NCBI RefSeq assembly: GCF_040222385.1
Contig: NZ_JAVKDF010000023.1
Coordinates: 186,001 to 250,000 of the forward strand
Direction of reading: 5' to 3'
Source of the DNA: Imperialibacter sp040222385
Lineage (GTDB): Bacteria; Bacteroidota; Bacteroidia; Cytophagales; Cyclobacteriaceae
DNA length: 64,000 bases
Of this stretch, positions 42,865 to 51,141 are shown piece after piece; the first letter of the stretch is position 1; every line of letters starts with the position of its first letter. The position numbers and the translations under genes are program-made. A model generated the notes under the pieces. It saw only the letters and a list, made by a program, of their open reading frames with translations. It did not search any database and was not told where the DNA came from.

Positions 42865-43106
42865 TGCGGGTTGTAGCCGAAATACCTCACCCAAAAACCA
42901 AAATCACGATCTTCTCGTGGAACGGTCGCTACCTGATAAAATTTGAATACGGGCTGCTGGAGCAGACGTACAAGGTGAGCGAAATGGATTTGACTTCCGA
43001 AGACGATATCAATGAAATTGTGTCGGAGTCATTCATCGCCAAGGTGATGGCCAGGTTCATGGAAATGGAAAAGGACTTTGGCCAGGCCATTAATGAGGTC
43101 GTTTAG
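42864..43106 (+). CDS. Small hypothetical protein downstream of OsmC
   Basis: An 80-residue cytoplasmic protein starts at the ATG that overlaps the TAA of the OsmC gene by one base. It has two beta strands (KITIFSWNGRYLIKFEYGLLEQTYKVSEM) followed by a helical C-terminus with FIAKVMARFMEMEKDFGQAINEVV. I do not recognise a family. Tight coupling suggests it assists, or is regulated with, the OsmC protein. Confidence 0.7.
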   Translation: MRVVAEIPHPKTKITIFSWNGRYLIKFEYGLLEQTYKVSEMDLTSEDDINEIVSESFIAKVMARFMEMEKDFGQAINEVV

Positions 43107-43294
43107 AGACTAGCCTTAGTTTCACCTTTGCTAACCTCTAACCGAAGACCCTGAGCGTTCATCCGTTGGTTCGGCCCCGGATAATTCCACCTTTCTGCCG
43201 TCCGTTAATCTGATCGGTATTTTATTTTTCATCCCACCCATCCTTTTTCGTTATCCTTTCGTACTGGGCTTGCGAGCGTTGAAATATTCATTTT

Positions 43295-44287
43295 ATGAAA
43301 ATTAGTAAGCTGAGGAAAAAGGGTCGGATGATAGCGGTAGTCATTGGACTTTTCGGGGGGCTTGTCGTCATTAATTCGTGTAGTCATGAACCCGACGACC
43401 TGTCATCCCTCAGGGAGATTTGCTTTGATACCGAGATTCTGCCAATATTCACATCAAACTGTGCACTTTCGGGTTGCCACAATAGCAACGGAGGCAAGGA
43501 AGGTTACATCTTTAACTCATTTGATAAGATCACCAGTAAGGGCATACAGCCCGGTGACGCCCGGCACAGCAGGGTCTACACTGTTTTATATGCTCTGGGC
43601 GAAAATCAAATGCCACCCTCTGGTGTTCTTCCGGAAGAGCAAAGAACGCTTATCAGGCTTTGGATAGACCAGGGTGCCAAGGAAACTTCATGCGTGCCCG
43701 GCGAAGATGGAACCGATGGTTCTACTGCAAATGGTGTGTGCTTTGAAACAGAGGTTCTACCCCTCATAGTGAGCAACTGTGCGATGTCGGGATGTCATGA
43801 TGCTGCGAGTCATGAGGAAGGCTATAATTTCACGACTTACACAAATATCAGAAGAGCAGTAAGTGCTGGCAGTCCTGCAAAAAGCAAACTTTATAGGTCA
43901 ATGTCCGGTAGTGGCGAGGATCTCATGCCACCATCTCCTTATGCACGATTGACTGCAATCCAGCTGGATATCGTAAAGAACTGGATTCTTGAAGGGGCGA
44001 ACGAAACTACTTGTGACTCCTGCGACCCGGCGCAGTTTGCTTATGCAGCCAATATAGCACCCATTGCTGGTACATATTGCCAGGGCTGTCACAGCGGCAG
44101 CTCGCCTTCGGGCAGTATCAGACTGGAAACCTTCAGTGATATGGAGAAAGTGGCTGCCAGTGGCCAATTGATTGGAGCCATAACTGGAGCCAGTGGCTAT
44201 AGTCTGATGCCCCCGGCCGGCAAATTGCAGGATTGCCAGATCGAACAATTGTCGAGCTGGGTTGCTGCGAACACACCAAATAATTGA
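43295..44287 (+). CDS. Lipoprotein cytochrome c with three haem domains, two with CX4CH motifs
   Basis: The 330-residue protein has a lipoprotein signal ending at Cys29 (lipobox INSC). Three similar modules follow. Module 1 has C56-ALSG-C61-H62 and a distal Met in QMPPSG (M106). Module 2 has C162-AMSG-C167-H168 and M211 in LMPPSP. Module 3 has the ordinary C262-QG-C265-H266 and M305 in LMPPAG. The first two sites have four residues between the cysteines instead of two, an uncommon haem c spacing. Each module ends in a helix with conserved I/L-x-x-W. It is the first gene of a cluster with another cytochrome, a barrel, YceI and a Rieske protein. Confidence 0.85.
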   Translation: MKISKLRKKGRMIAVVIGLFGGLVVINSCSHEPDDLSSLREICFDTEILPIFTSNCALSGCHNSNGGKEGYIFNSFDKITSKGIQPGDARHSRVYTVLYALGENQMPPSGVLPEEQRTLIRLWIDQGAKETSCVPGEDGTDGSTANGVCFETEVLPLIVSNCAMSGCHDAASHEEGYNFTTYTNIRRAVSAGSPAKSKLYRSMSGSGEDLMPPSPYARLTAIQLDIVKNWILEGANETTCDSCDPAQFAYAANIAPIAGTYCQGCHSGSSPSGSIRLETFSDMEKVAASGQLIGAITGASGYSLMPPAGKLQDCQIEQLSSWVAANTPNN

Positions 44288-44293
44288 GGGAAC

Positions 44294-44671
44294 ATGAGCA
44301 AACTATTTTATTTCATCCTTGTGTCTTTTTTGGCGGTGTCCTGCTACTGGGACAACGAAGAATACCTATACCCGGAAATCGGCTCAGGTTGTGACACCAC
44401 GATGGCCGTTACTTATTCAGCAGGGGTGACCAATTTATTGAAGGGCAGCTGCCTGTCATGCCATTCGGCAAATGCTGCGGCCAATTTGGGGGGTAATATA
44501 AAACTCGATTCTTATGCCAGTGTGAAAACCTATGCCGACAATGGGCAGTTACTCGGATCCGTCAGACATGCGTCTGGTTACTCGCAGATGCCTAAAGCGA
44601 GTACCAAGCTTTCCGATTGCCAAATGGCTGTTATTGAGAAGTGGGTGAGTGGCGGCTCCCTCAACAACTGA
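44294..44671 (+). CDS. Monohaem c-type cytochrome lipoprotein
   Basis: The 125-residue protein has a lipoprotein signal (lipobox AVSC, Cys17) and one haem module, CLSCHSAN (C53-H57) with a likely axial Met in SQMPKAS (M99), closely related to module 3 of the upstream protein (GxIKLDSYASVKTYADNGQLLGSV matching GSIRLETFSDMEKVAASGQLIGAI). It starts 6 bp after the upstream stop, so it is cotranscribed. It would carry electrons at a membrane surface. Confidence 0.9.
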   Translation: MSKLFYFILVSFLAVSCYWDNEEYLYPEIGSGCDTTMAVTYSAGVTNLLKGSCLSCHSANAAANLGGNIKLDSYASVKTYADNGQLLGSVRHASGYSQMPKASTKLSDCQMAVIEKWVSGGSLNN

Positions 44672-44695
44672 TTTTATCATTAATAAATTGAAAAG

Positions 44696-45586
44696 ATGAG
44701 AGGCCTTTTGCTTGCTTTCCTAATAATAGCCCCGCCTGTACTGCTGGCTCAGAACCTGGATCAACTGCTGGATGCTATGCCAGTTGAAACAGTGGACTAT
44801 ACCTTGGCTACCTTCAAGTCGTCGAGGGTTATCAATCTACATTCACCCGAAAGGGTGGCTCCAGGAGCACTGGAATTTCGCATTTCTCACCGTTTTGGCC
44901 CGCTAAACGGGGGTGCCTACCAGCTTTGGGGTCTCGATCAGTCCACTATCCGGATAGCGCTGGAATATGGCCTGACAGATAAGCTGATGGTGGGGATTGG
45001 GAGGAGTACCTACCAGAAGAGCTATGATGGTTTTGTGAAATACGCCCTGCTCAGACAATCGACTGGTGCAAGGGTGATGCCTGTAAGTGTGGTGTGGGTA
45101 GGAAGTACGACGCTCAATAGCCTTCACTGGGAATATCCGGATCGGGCCAACTACTTCAGCTCCCGGTTGGCTTTTGTGAATCAGATAGTTATCGCACGAA
45201 AATTTGGTGAGAACTTTTCTGCAGAGCTAGTGCCTACCTGGGTGCACTATAACCTTGTGAATTCACAAACAGACGTAAATGATACTCCGGCCGTGGGATT
45301 CGGAGCCAGGTACAAAGTAACCCGCAGGATGTCAATCAACGGCGAGTACACTTATCGGGTGAAGTTTGTGAATAATGCGGACAACCTGAATAATTATTAC
45401 GATTCGTTTTCATTGGGGGTGGATATTGAGACCGGCGGCCACGTTTTTCAGTTTCAAGTGACCAATTCCCTTCCTATGATCGACAAGGGCTTTATTACCG
45501 AAACGACCGACCGGTGGCAAAACGGTGGTATACATCTTGGATTCAATATCACCAGGGAGTTTAGCCTCTCGAAGAAAAACAGATAA
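44696..45586 (+). CDS. DUF5777-type outer-membrane beta-barrel protein
   Basis: The 296-residue protein has a signal peptide (MRGLLLAFLIIAPPVLLAQ), then barrel strands with the DUF5777-like opening YTLATFKSSRVINLHSPERVAPGALEFRISHRFGPLNGG and QSTIRIALEYGLTDKLMVGIGRSTY, ending in strands such as HVFQFQVTNSL and GIHLGFNITREFSL. In other Bacteroidota this family often lies beside c-type cytochromes. It is cotranscribed with them here (24-bp gap) and could be the outer-membrane partner of the lipoproteins. Confidence 0.85.
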   Translation: MRGLLLAFLIIAPPVLLAQNLDQLLDAMPVETVDYTLATFKSSRVINLHSPERVAPGALEFRISHRFGPLNGGAYQLWGLDQSTIRIALEYGLTDKLMVGIGRSTYQKSYDGFVKYALLRQSTGARVMPVSVVWVGSTTLNSLHWEYPDRANYFSSRLAFVNQIVIARKFGENFSAELVPTWVHYNLVNSQTDVNDTPAVGFGARYKVTRRMSINGEYTYRVKFVNNADNLNNYYDSFSLGVDIETGGHVFQFQVTNSLPMIDKGFITETTDRWQNGGIHLGFNITREFSLSKKNR

Positions 45587-45589
45587 ACT

Positions 45590-46141
45590 ATGAAGAAGGT
45601 AATTTATAGCTGCCTGGCACTGGCTTTAATGGCAGTGCCGGCGGCGCAGGCGCAGATTTACACCATGAAGGATGCCACAATAGGCTTCTTTTCTGATGCA
45701 GTACTGGAAGACATTGCTGCCACTAACGCAGCCAGCCAGGGGGTGGTTAATTTTCAAGAGAAGTCTTTCTCGTTTAGAATTCCTATCAAGAGCTTCAAGT
45801 TTGAAAGGGAGCTGATGCAGGAGCACTTCAATGAAAATTATATGGAGAGTGAGAAATATCCTTACGGCACATTTAAGGGTAGCATTGAAGGGGCATTTGA
45901 CATCGCAAAAGATGGCGACTACAGCGTGTCGGCTGTAGGAACACTGAATATCCATGGAGTAGACTCGCAGCGAACAATTCCGACAACTATACACGTTAGC
46001 AAGGGAAATATTGCTATCGACAGCAAATTCATGGTAAAACTGGCTGATCACAAAATTGAAATCCCAACGATTGTTTTTCAGAAGATAGCCGAGGAAGTTG
46101 AGGTTAGTGTCAGCTCGGCGCTGGTGGTTTACAAAAAATAG
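45590..46141 (+). CDS. YceI family periplasmic protein
   Basis: The 183-residue protein has a signal peptide (ending VPAAQA) and a lipocalin-like YceI core: KEKSFSFRIPIKSFKFERELMQEHFNENYMESEKYPYGTFKGSIEG is close to the family signature (F-x-F-x-M-x-x-x-x-x-L-x-x-x-H-x-x-x-x-Y-L-x-x-x-x-Y-P), and VSAVGTLNIHGVDSQRTIPTTIHV the second conserved part. YceI proteins bind isoprenoid lipids such as quinones in a deep pocket. It starts 3 bp after the barrel gene's stop. A quinone-binding role next to cytochromes is plausible inference. Confidence 0.92.
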   Translation: MKKVIYSCLALALMAVPAAQAQIYTMKDATIGFFSDAVLEDIAATNAASQGVVNFQEKSFSFRIPIKSFKFERELMQEHFNENYMESEKYPYGTFKGSIEGAFDIAKDGDYSVSAVGTLNIHGVDSQRTIPTTIHVSKGNIAIDSKFMVKLADHKIEIPTIVFQKIAEEVEVSVSSALVVYKK

Positions 46142-46175
46142 GTGGCGTGTGCCACAATAAGGGTAATTGAAGTTT

Positions 46176-46207
46176 AAAAAAGAGCCCTCCAAAACTGGAG
46201 GGCCTTT
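46176..46207. terminator. Bidirectional terminator between YceI and Rieske genes
   Basis: GCCCTCC (46184-46190) and GGAGGGC (46197-46203) form a 7-bp GC-rich stem with a 6-base loop. An A run lies to the left (46176-46181) and a short T run to the right, so it can end both convergent transcripts. Confidence 0.75.
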
Positions 46208-46214
46208 CAACCAC

Positions 46215-46670
46215 TTAACCAAAAACTCTAAGACTATTCTTATCCAGCTGGGTTGTGTACCTCGTTAGTCCTCTTGATCCAGCCGAATTGGTGCCTTTGC
46301 CAGAAATGCTATAAGTAGCGCCGTGAGCATTGCAATAGAAATCATTTTTTGAAGCTCTATACGCTACTTGTTTTCGCCCTTCATGGCTGCACACCTGCGT
46401 CACAGCCACATAGTCGCCACTATTTGTTCTGGCAATCACTACGCTGTTTTTGATCAGCCACCCACCGTTTGTTAACAATGCTTTATTTTCAGAGGCTTCC
46501 AGATCGATGGTGAAGTCCACACCTCCATCACCCGGAGCAGGCATATCTGCGTTCATGCAGGAGGTCAGGCCTCCGATGCACCAGGTGGCCATGATAGCGC
46601 CCACACTTATGCCCAGCGATTTCACGAATTCTCCCCTGGTCATCTCCAGGCCAACTTCTTTTATTTTCAT
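46215..46670 (-). CDS. Rieske 2Fe-2S lipoprotein
   Basis: The 151-residue protein has an N-terminal hydrophobic export segment ending in a possible lipobox (LTSC, Cys38); an Arg-poor start rules out a classical Tat signal. The Rieske cluster ligands are clear: C94-S-H96 in QVCSHEG and C113-N-A-H116 in YCNAHGATY, followed by the G-x-x-G-T/S-rich loop. It is an electron carrier outside the cytoplasm. It is convergent with the cytochrome-YceI operon and shares its theme, which suggests a common pathway. Confidence 0.9.
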   Translation of the reverse strand: MKIKEVGLEMTRGEFVKSLGISVGAIMATWCIGGLTSCMNADMPAPGDGGVDFTIDLEASENKALLTNGGWLIKNSVVIARTNSGDYVAVTQVCSHEGRKQVAYRASKNDFYCNAHGATYSISGKGTNSAGSRGLTRYTTQLDKNSLRVFG

Positions 46671-46756
46671 ACAACTTTGTCTGAGTTTAAACGCCTTTTT
46701 TCAGGACTCATGTTGTCAACCCATTCGAAAGAATCTGAAAAATGGTTGGGTGAAAA

Positions 46757-48079
46757 CTACCAACGACTGAACCTCAAGGCGCCTTTTATTCCAACCATTT
46801 CTGCTTTTTGGAAGCCGCCGGACACTCGCCCGATTTGATGTTTGTAGTACGCACCTAGCTGCCACCTAAGTGGCAAAGCTTTTATTTGCTTGCTAATGCC
46901 CAACTCTCCAGTGAAGCCTGTGTAAAATGAACCTATGCCTTTATTGGAGAACTCCCTTTCGGCCAATTCATAGTGATCTTCCTCTTCTTCGTGATCTTCC
47001 AGCCGCCTGATGTAGAAAGTTTGTTTTTCGGACAACCTGAAGTTTTGAACCAGACCAATGGACGCAAACCAACTTTTTCTATCAGTCACCGGAAACCTTA
47101 GCCTAACCAAAAGAGGTACTTCAAGGGTCTGTAAATGAAGGGCCAGCTTATCGATACGGTTCGTCGGAGGTACGCCAGCCGCAGACTGCCAGGCTTTTGC
47201 TCCGGCATCAATATTTCTTGTTGATGCCAGGGTTTGATCCAACGAAATGCCTGACTCAACCCCCCACAACGGATGAATCAATGCACCAACAACAATACCA
47301 TTCTGGATGCCAACTCCCTGATAGCCGGTACCTAAATTGGCCATTCCAAGTCCACCGGTCAGGCCAAATGCCCAGCCTATCTTGTTACCCATTTTGCTTT
47401 TCTCAAGGGCCAGCACGGTTTGCAGAGGTAAATGTGCTTCCATGGGTTTCACGTTGCCGGGAATTATTTCATTTGCTTCGCCCCACACTTTCACAAAAGC
47501 CAGGTGGATAGTAACTGGCCGAAGGCCTGAAATTGCGTTGAGGCGGTAGGATGGAGATTTTCGAATGGGTTTGTAAGATGTTTCTCTTGCGTCATCTGCT
47601 GCGTACTTGCGGGGTGCTGTTGAGGCATCATCACGCTGGTTTCCAGCCAGTTCTGGCTTTCTGGTACTGGTGCGAGGCATGGAGGTGCTGGCAGCTGACG
47701 ATGGAGTTTCTTGTTGCTCGTTTAACCGTTCTGAAGCATCGGCGTCGGTTGAGTTGCCGGCAATGGTTGTAGCTTTTCCTTCGGAAGCTTTGTGTACTTC
47801 ATCGCTCTTTTTATCGATTGTGGTCGTGGCAGGCTGCCTTTTTTCAAGGGTGGTTATTCTGTCCTGCAAAAGGTCAACGTTCCATAGCAGCCATACCACA
47901 GTGCCGGTAAGCAATACGTTCGCAACAGCAGAAAGCTTCAGCCATCGCTGTATTCCGGAAATGCCGACCGTTTGGCCGTATTTGCCCTGAAACCTCTGCC
48001 AACCGAGGTTGGAAGGGGTAGTGTCGTCATACTCCTCAAGAACGGATTTTATCTGTTTATCAAAGCTGTTATCCTCCAT
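46757..48079 (-). CDS. Sigma-linked protein with inner-membrane helix and outer-membrane-barrel-like domain
   Basis: The 440-residue protein has a short acidic cytoplasmic N-terminus (1-45), one membrane helix (about 48-67), a long charged low-complexity linker (about 70-180), then from about residue 190 alternating strands typical of an outer-membrane barrel (KIGWAFGLTGGLGMANLG, GIVVGALIHPLWGVESGISL, LEVPLLVRLRFPV, SWFASIGLVQNFRL, GSFYTGFTGELGISKQ, LRWQLGAYYKHQIG and a final aromatic strand). Its start overlaps the sigma factor gene by 11 bp, so the N-terminus is probably an anti-sigma domain. The combination implies a single chain linking both membranes. Confidence 0.75.
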   Translation of the reverse strand: MEDNSFDKQIKSVLEEYDDTTPSNLGWQRFQGKYGQTVGISGIQRWLKLSAVANVLLTGTVVWLLWNVDLLQDRITTLEKRQPATTTIDKKSDEVHKASEGKATTIAGNSTDADASERLNEQQETPSSAASTSMPRTSTRKPELAGNQRDDASTAPRKYAADDARETSYKPIRKSPSYRLNAISGLRPVTIHLAFVKVWGEANEIIPGNVKPMEAHLPLQTVLALEKSKMGNKIGWAFGLTGGLGMANLGTGYQGVGIQNGIVVGALIHPLWGVESGISLDQTLASTRNIDAGAKAWQSAAGVPPTNRIDKLALHLQTLEVPLLVRLRFPVTDRKSWFASIGLVQNFRLSEKQTFYIRRLEDHEEEEDHYELAEREFSNKGIGSFYTGFTGELGISKQIKALPLRWQLGAYYKHQIGRVSGGFQKAEMVGIKGALRFSRW

Positions 48080-48632
48080 ATCGGGTGCTGTTCAAATGAA
48101 ACATTTCTATTAACAGATTTTTTAATTTACCTCTCGCTGCCGCCAGGTTCGATTTAGAAGTTCCTTCACTTACCTGTAGCATTTCGGCAATTTCATGATG
48201 CTTGTAGCCTTCAACTGCGTAGAGAACAAAGACCAGCCTGTAAGCCGGTGTAAGCCGCTGAACGCACTGCATTATTTCCTCTGCGCTGAATTTTTCAAAG
48301 ACGTCGGGATCCACTGCCTGGTCCTTATAAAGCAAGTCGTGGGTTTGATAATGTTTTTTGTTTTTTCGGTAATGGTCAATGGCTGTGTTGATCACGATCC
48401 GACGAAACCATTTTTTGAACCCCTGCGCCTGATCGTAGTAGGCAAGGCTATTGAAAGTCTTCAAAAAAGCATCATTGACAATCTCGATCGCCTCATCTCG
48501 GCCTTGACTGTACCTGAGAGCGACGCTCATGGCGTAGTTGAAGTAGTTTTCATAGAGCTCCCGCTGCGCCGGGGGTTGCTGCTTCCGGCACTTTTCAATT
48601 AGCTTGGCCTCATCCGCTTCAGGTCGGCTCAT
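48069..48632 (-). CDS. RNA polymerase ECF-type sigma-70 factor
   Basis: The 187-residue protein has sigma region 2 (AMSVALRYSQGRDEAIEIVNDAFLKTFNSLAYYDQAQGFKKWFRRIVINTAIDHYRKNKKH) and region 4 (RLTPAYRLVFVLYAVEGYKHHEIAEMLQVSEGTSKSNLAAARGKLKNLL). It is close in style to the sigma factor at 39754-40338. It is the first gene of a two-gene module with the inner-helix/outer-barrel protein. Target genes are unknown; the Rieske/cytochrome cluster lies immediately downstream on the map. Confidence 0.92.
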   Translation of the reverse strand: MSRPEADEAKLIEKCRKQQPPAQRELYENYFNYAMSVALRYSQGRDEAIEIVNDAFLKTFNSLAYYDQAQGFKKWFRRIVINTAIDHYRKNKKHYQTHDLLYKDQAVDPDVFEKFSAEEIMQCVQRLTPAYRLVFVLYAVEGYKHHEIAEMLQVSEGTSKSNLAAARGKLKNLLIEMFHLNSTRYGG

Positions 48633-48803
48633 AAGTCTACGGTGGTGCTTTGTTGACAGAGGGAGTCCTCAGTTAACCATTTCGCAAGCTAAGGCTAAAT
48701 AGTTGGGTGGGATATGAAGAAAATCAGTTAGCCAACCCTATTTGGTGCGAATAATAGCCAGAGCAATACACTTACTTCGATCAGATGGGTTTGGGGCGTA
48801 AGA

Positions 48804-49544
48804 TTACTGTTCCTCCCACACAGTCATGGCTCTGGCGACCTCTCTGCCACTGTGTTTTTCTTTCAGGCTGTGTAGTATTTCATTGTCCGTTAGCTGCTGA
48901 AACTCACTTAATATTTCGTCGTTTAGCACACATTCACTTTTAAACTGGATATCGATTTCCTTCAAGCTCATATGCAGTAGGTAGTCTTGAGGTAGAGAGG
49001 CCAGCATCCATTCCAGGTAGTGAACATTGTTGACGTGGTTGTTTTGATCAAGGTGCTGATAGTATACCTGGAACCCGGGCCCACTGACAGCCTCTCCCAG
49101 CGACGGCAGTTTGTCAGTTGGGTGCGGGAGGTGATTGTTTTCAATAACGAAGTTGCCACCTGTGATATAGTCAGGCACCGGAATAAGCCGCCTTTTTTCT
49201 ATATCAATCACTACCCAGGCGGTGCAGCCTTCCGCTACCAGTTCTTGCTTTGCATTCCGAAACCGCATGTCCCGAAAGGTGAAAAACTTTTCGATGCCCG
49301 ATGGCCATGTTTCCACTTCCACTAACTCGTTTTTTTCTATTGGTTTCAGCACCCTGAGAAACAACCGGTGCAGCACCCAGGTATGCCCTTTCTCCATAAG
49401 TGCGGGAACTGACACGCCAAGCACGTCAGCATGCTGCCAGGCTGCCTCCTGAAAAAAATTGATCAGCACGGGAAACTTGGCCTTTCCGTTGGGCCCAATT
49501 TCAGCCGCTCTCACTTTGAACTTTTCGAAGTACGGATTGATCAT
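48804..49544 (-). CDS. Acyl-ACP thioesterase
   Basis: The 246-residue protein has the double hot-dog layout of plant/bacterial acyl-ACP thioesterases (FatA/FatB type). The first domain contains VLINFFQEAAWQHADVLGV, GHTWVLHRLFLRVLKPIEKNELVEVETWPSGIEKFFTFRDMRF, and the second the catalytic-type DQNNHVNNVHYLEWML (Asn and His). It releases fatty acids from ACP in the cytoplasm. Length fits the bacterial members. It is apparently cotranscribed with the M20 peptidase upstream (24-bp gap), but the link is unclear. Confidence 0.9.
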   Translation of the reverse strand: MINPYFEKFKVRAAEIGPNGKAKFPVLINFFQEAAWQHADVLGVSVPALMEKGHTWVLHRLFLRVLKPIEKNELVEVETWPSGIEKFFTFRDMRFRNAKQELVAEGCTAWVVIDIEKRRLIPVPDYITGGNFVIENNHLPHPTDKLPSLGEAVSGPGFQVYYQHLDQNNHVNNVHYLEWMLASLPQDYLLHMSLKEIDIQFKSECVLNDEILSEFQQLTDNEILHSLKEKHSGREVARAMTVWEEQ

Positions 49545-49568
49545 TTTCTTATTCTTTTTATGAGGGCA

Positions 49569-51089
49569 CTAAAGCTTCTCCGTCATAATAGCAGTAAATG
49601 TCTTTATCGCATCGATATAGTTGCCCAGCCTGATGTTTTCATTGGGACTATGCTGGTTGTTGTCGGGGTTCACCGTGGGCACCAGCACGGCAGGGATGTC
49701 GAGCGTTGTAACAAACGGAGATATCGGAATAGATCCACCGCCTGTTCTTATCATAATGGGCGGTGATCCAAACGCCTTTGTCATGGCTTTCACCAGCCAT
49801 TGCCCCACTTCTGTGTCATAATCGGTGCGAAAAGCTTTGTAGCTTACTTCGTAGTCAAATGAAACTATTTTCGACTTCGACATTCTTTCTTCTTCTGTCG
49901 GCTCACGGTTGTCAATTACGTAGTAGCCCTGGTTTTTGATGTGCTCTTTTATCAGCCCAATCAACCTTTCCGGGTCGCTTTCCATGACCAGCCTCACGTC
50001 GATTTCGCCTGTAGCGGTTGGCGGCACAATGGTGCGCACTTCTTTTCCCACCCAGCCAGACGACATCCCCCTGATGTTCAGGGAAGGGTATTGTATCGAC
50101 TCCTGGTAGTTTGTGCCTACTTTGTCGATGTCAGCAATCCCAATTTTCTTTTTGATAAAAGCTTCATCATCAGGTACACTTGCCATAATGGCCTTCGTTT
50201 TCTCGTCGAAAGACACACCATCATAGAATCCGGGAATAATCACACGGCCGTCTGCATCTTTCATGCTAGCCAATAGCTGAGCCATATTTAAGGCTGGGTT
50301 AGGAGCGTAATTGCCATAATGTCCGCTGTGCTGTGCTACTCTGGGCCCAAATGTATGAAGGGTTATCGTCGCTATGCCTCTGGCACCAAAGGTCAGCGTA
50401 GGCTCGTTGCTTACATGGCGTGGGCCATCAAAAATAATGAGCATGTCTGACTGTAGGTCTTCCTTATAAGTAACTACCGCACCGGGCAGCCTCGGCGAGC
50501 CGAGCTCTTCTTCAAAGTCCATGATCACCTTGATGTTGAAGTTAGGTTCCGCTTTCAGCTCTTCCATCACATCAAGTGAGGTGAGGTAGGCCATGGCCGC
50601 TCCTTTGGAGTCGCTGGTGGAGCGGGCAAAAATTCGCCATTCCGGATCAAACGAACTGTTGAGGTTGCTCCAATCGATTTCCGTAAAACCACCTTTGCCG
50701 TCCGGCTTCTTTAATACGGGAATCCAGGGACTTTTTTGAAACCATTTTGAAGAGTCGACCGGCTGGCCATCCAGCTGAAGATAGATCAGAACTGTTTTTG
50801 TGGCCTTTTTCACTTTTCTTTCAGCCAAAAGCAGGGGAACGGTTGACGTCTCCAGCCTTTTGGTCGTAAAGCCCCGCTCAGCAAATGCCTTTTCACACCA
50901 TTGGACATTCTGCTCAATATTGGCGGGGTAATGAGCGTCGTTGGGAATGCTCAATAGTTCATTCAGTGTGTTGAAGCTCTGCTTGCCATAGCCAAGTGCT
51001 AATTCGTCCAACTTTTCCTGAATAATTTTCTGAGCGTTTGTAGTTAAAGAAAATGTGAGTAGTCCAATGACGAGCAGTACTTGTTTCAT
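49569..51089 (-). CDS. M20 family metallopeptidase (dipeptidase-like), exported
   Basis: The 506-residue protein has a signal peptide (MKQVLLVIGLLTFSLTTNAQ) and the M20 di-zinc catalytic domain: the bridging Asp in STSDSKGAAMAYL (D160), the catalytic Glu pair in DFEEELGSPR (E193/E194) and a late His in NQHSPNENIRL. The first zinc motif, normally GHxD, reads LQLDGQP, so the His ligand is Gln (Q105) while the following Asp (D107) is kept. This may mark a subfamily or a mono-zinc enzyme. It is probably a periplasmic peptide or N-acyl amino acid hydrolase. Confidence 0.85.
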   Translation of the reverse strand: MKQVLLVIGLLTFSLTTNAQKIIQEKLDELALGYGKQSFNTLNELLSIPNDAHYPANIEQNVQWCEKAFAERGFTTKRLETSTVPLLLAERKVKKATKTVLIYLQLDGQPVDSSKWFQKSPWIPVLKKPDGKGGFTEIDWSNLNSSFDPEWRIFARSTSDSKGAAMAYLTSLDVMEELKAEPNFNIKVIMDFEEELGSPRLPGAVVTYKEDLQSDMLIIFDGPRHVSNEPTLTFGARGIATITLHTFGPRVAQHSGHYGNYAPNPALNMAQLLASMKDADGRVIIPGFYDGVSFDEKTKAIMASVPDDEAFIKKKIGIADIDKVGTNYQESIQYPSLNIRGMSSGWVGKEVRTIVPPTATGEIDVRLVMESDPERLIGLIKEHIKNQGYYVIDNREPTEEERMSKSKIVSFDYEVSYKAFRTDYDTEVGQWLVKAMTKAFGSPPIMIRTGGGSIPISPFVTTLDIPAVLVPTVNPDNNQHSPNENIRLGNYIDAIKTFTAIMTEKL

Positions 51090-51141
51090 GATCGTTCCTT
51101 TTGTTAGTTGCAGTCAATAATAGTGAATTTGAAGCTAGGGA

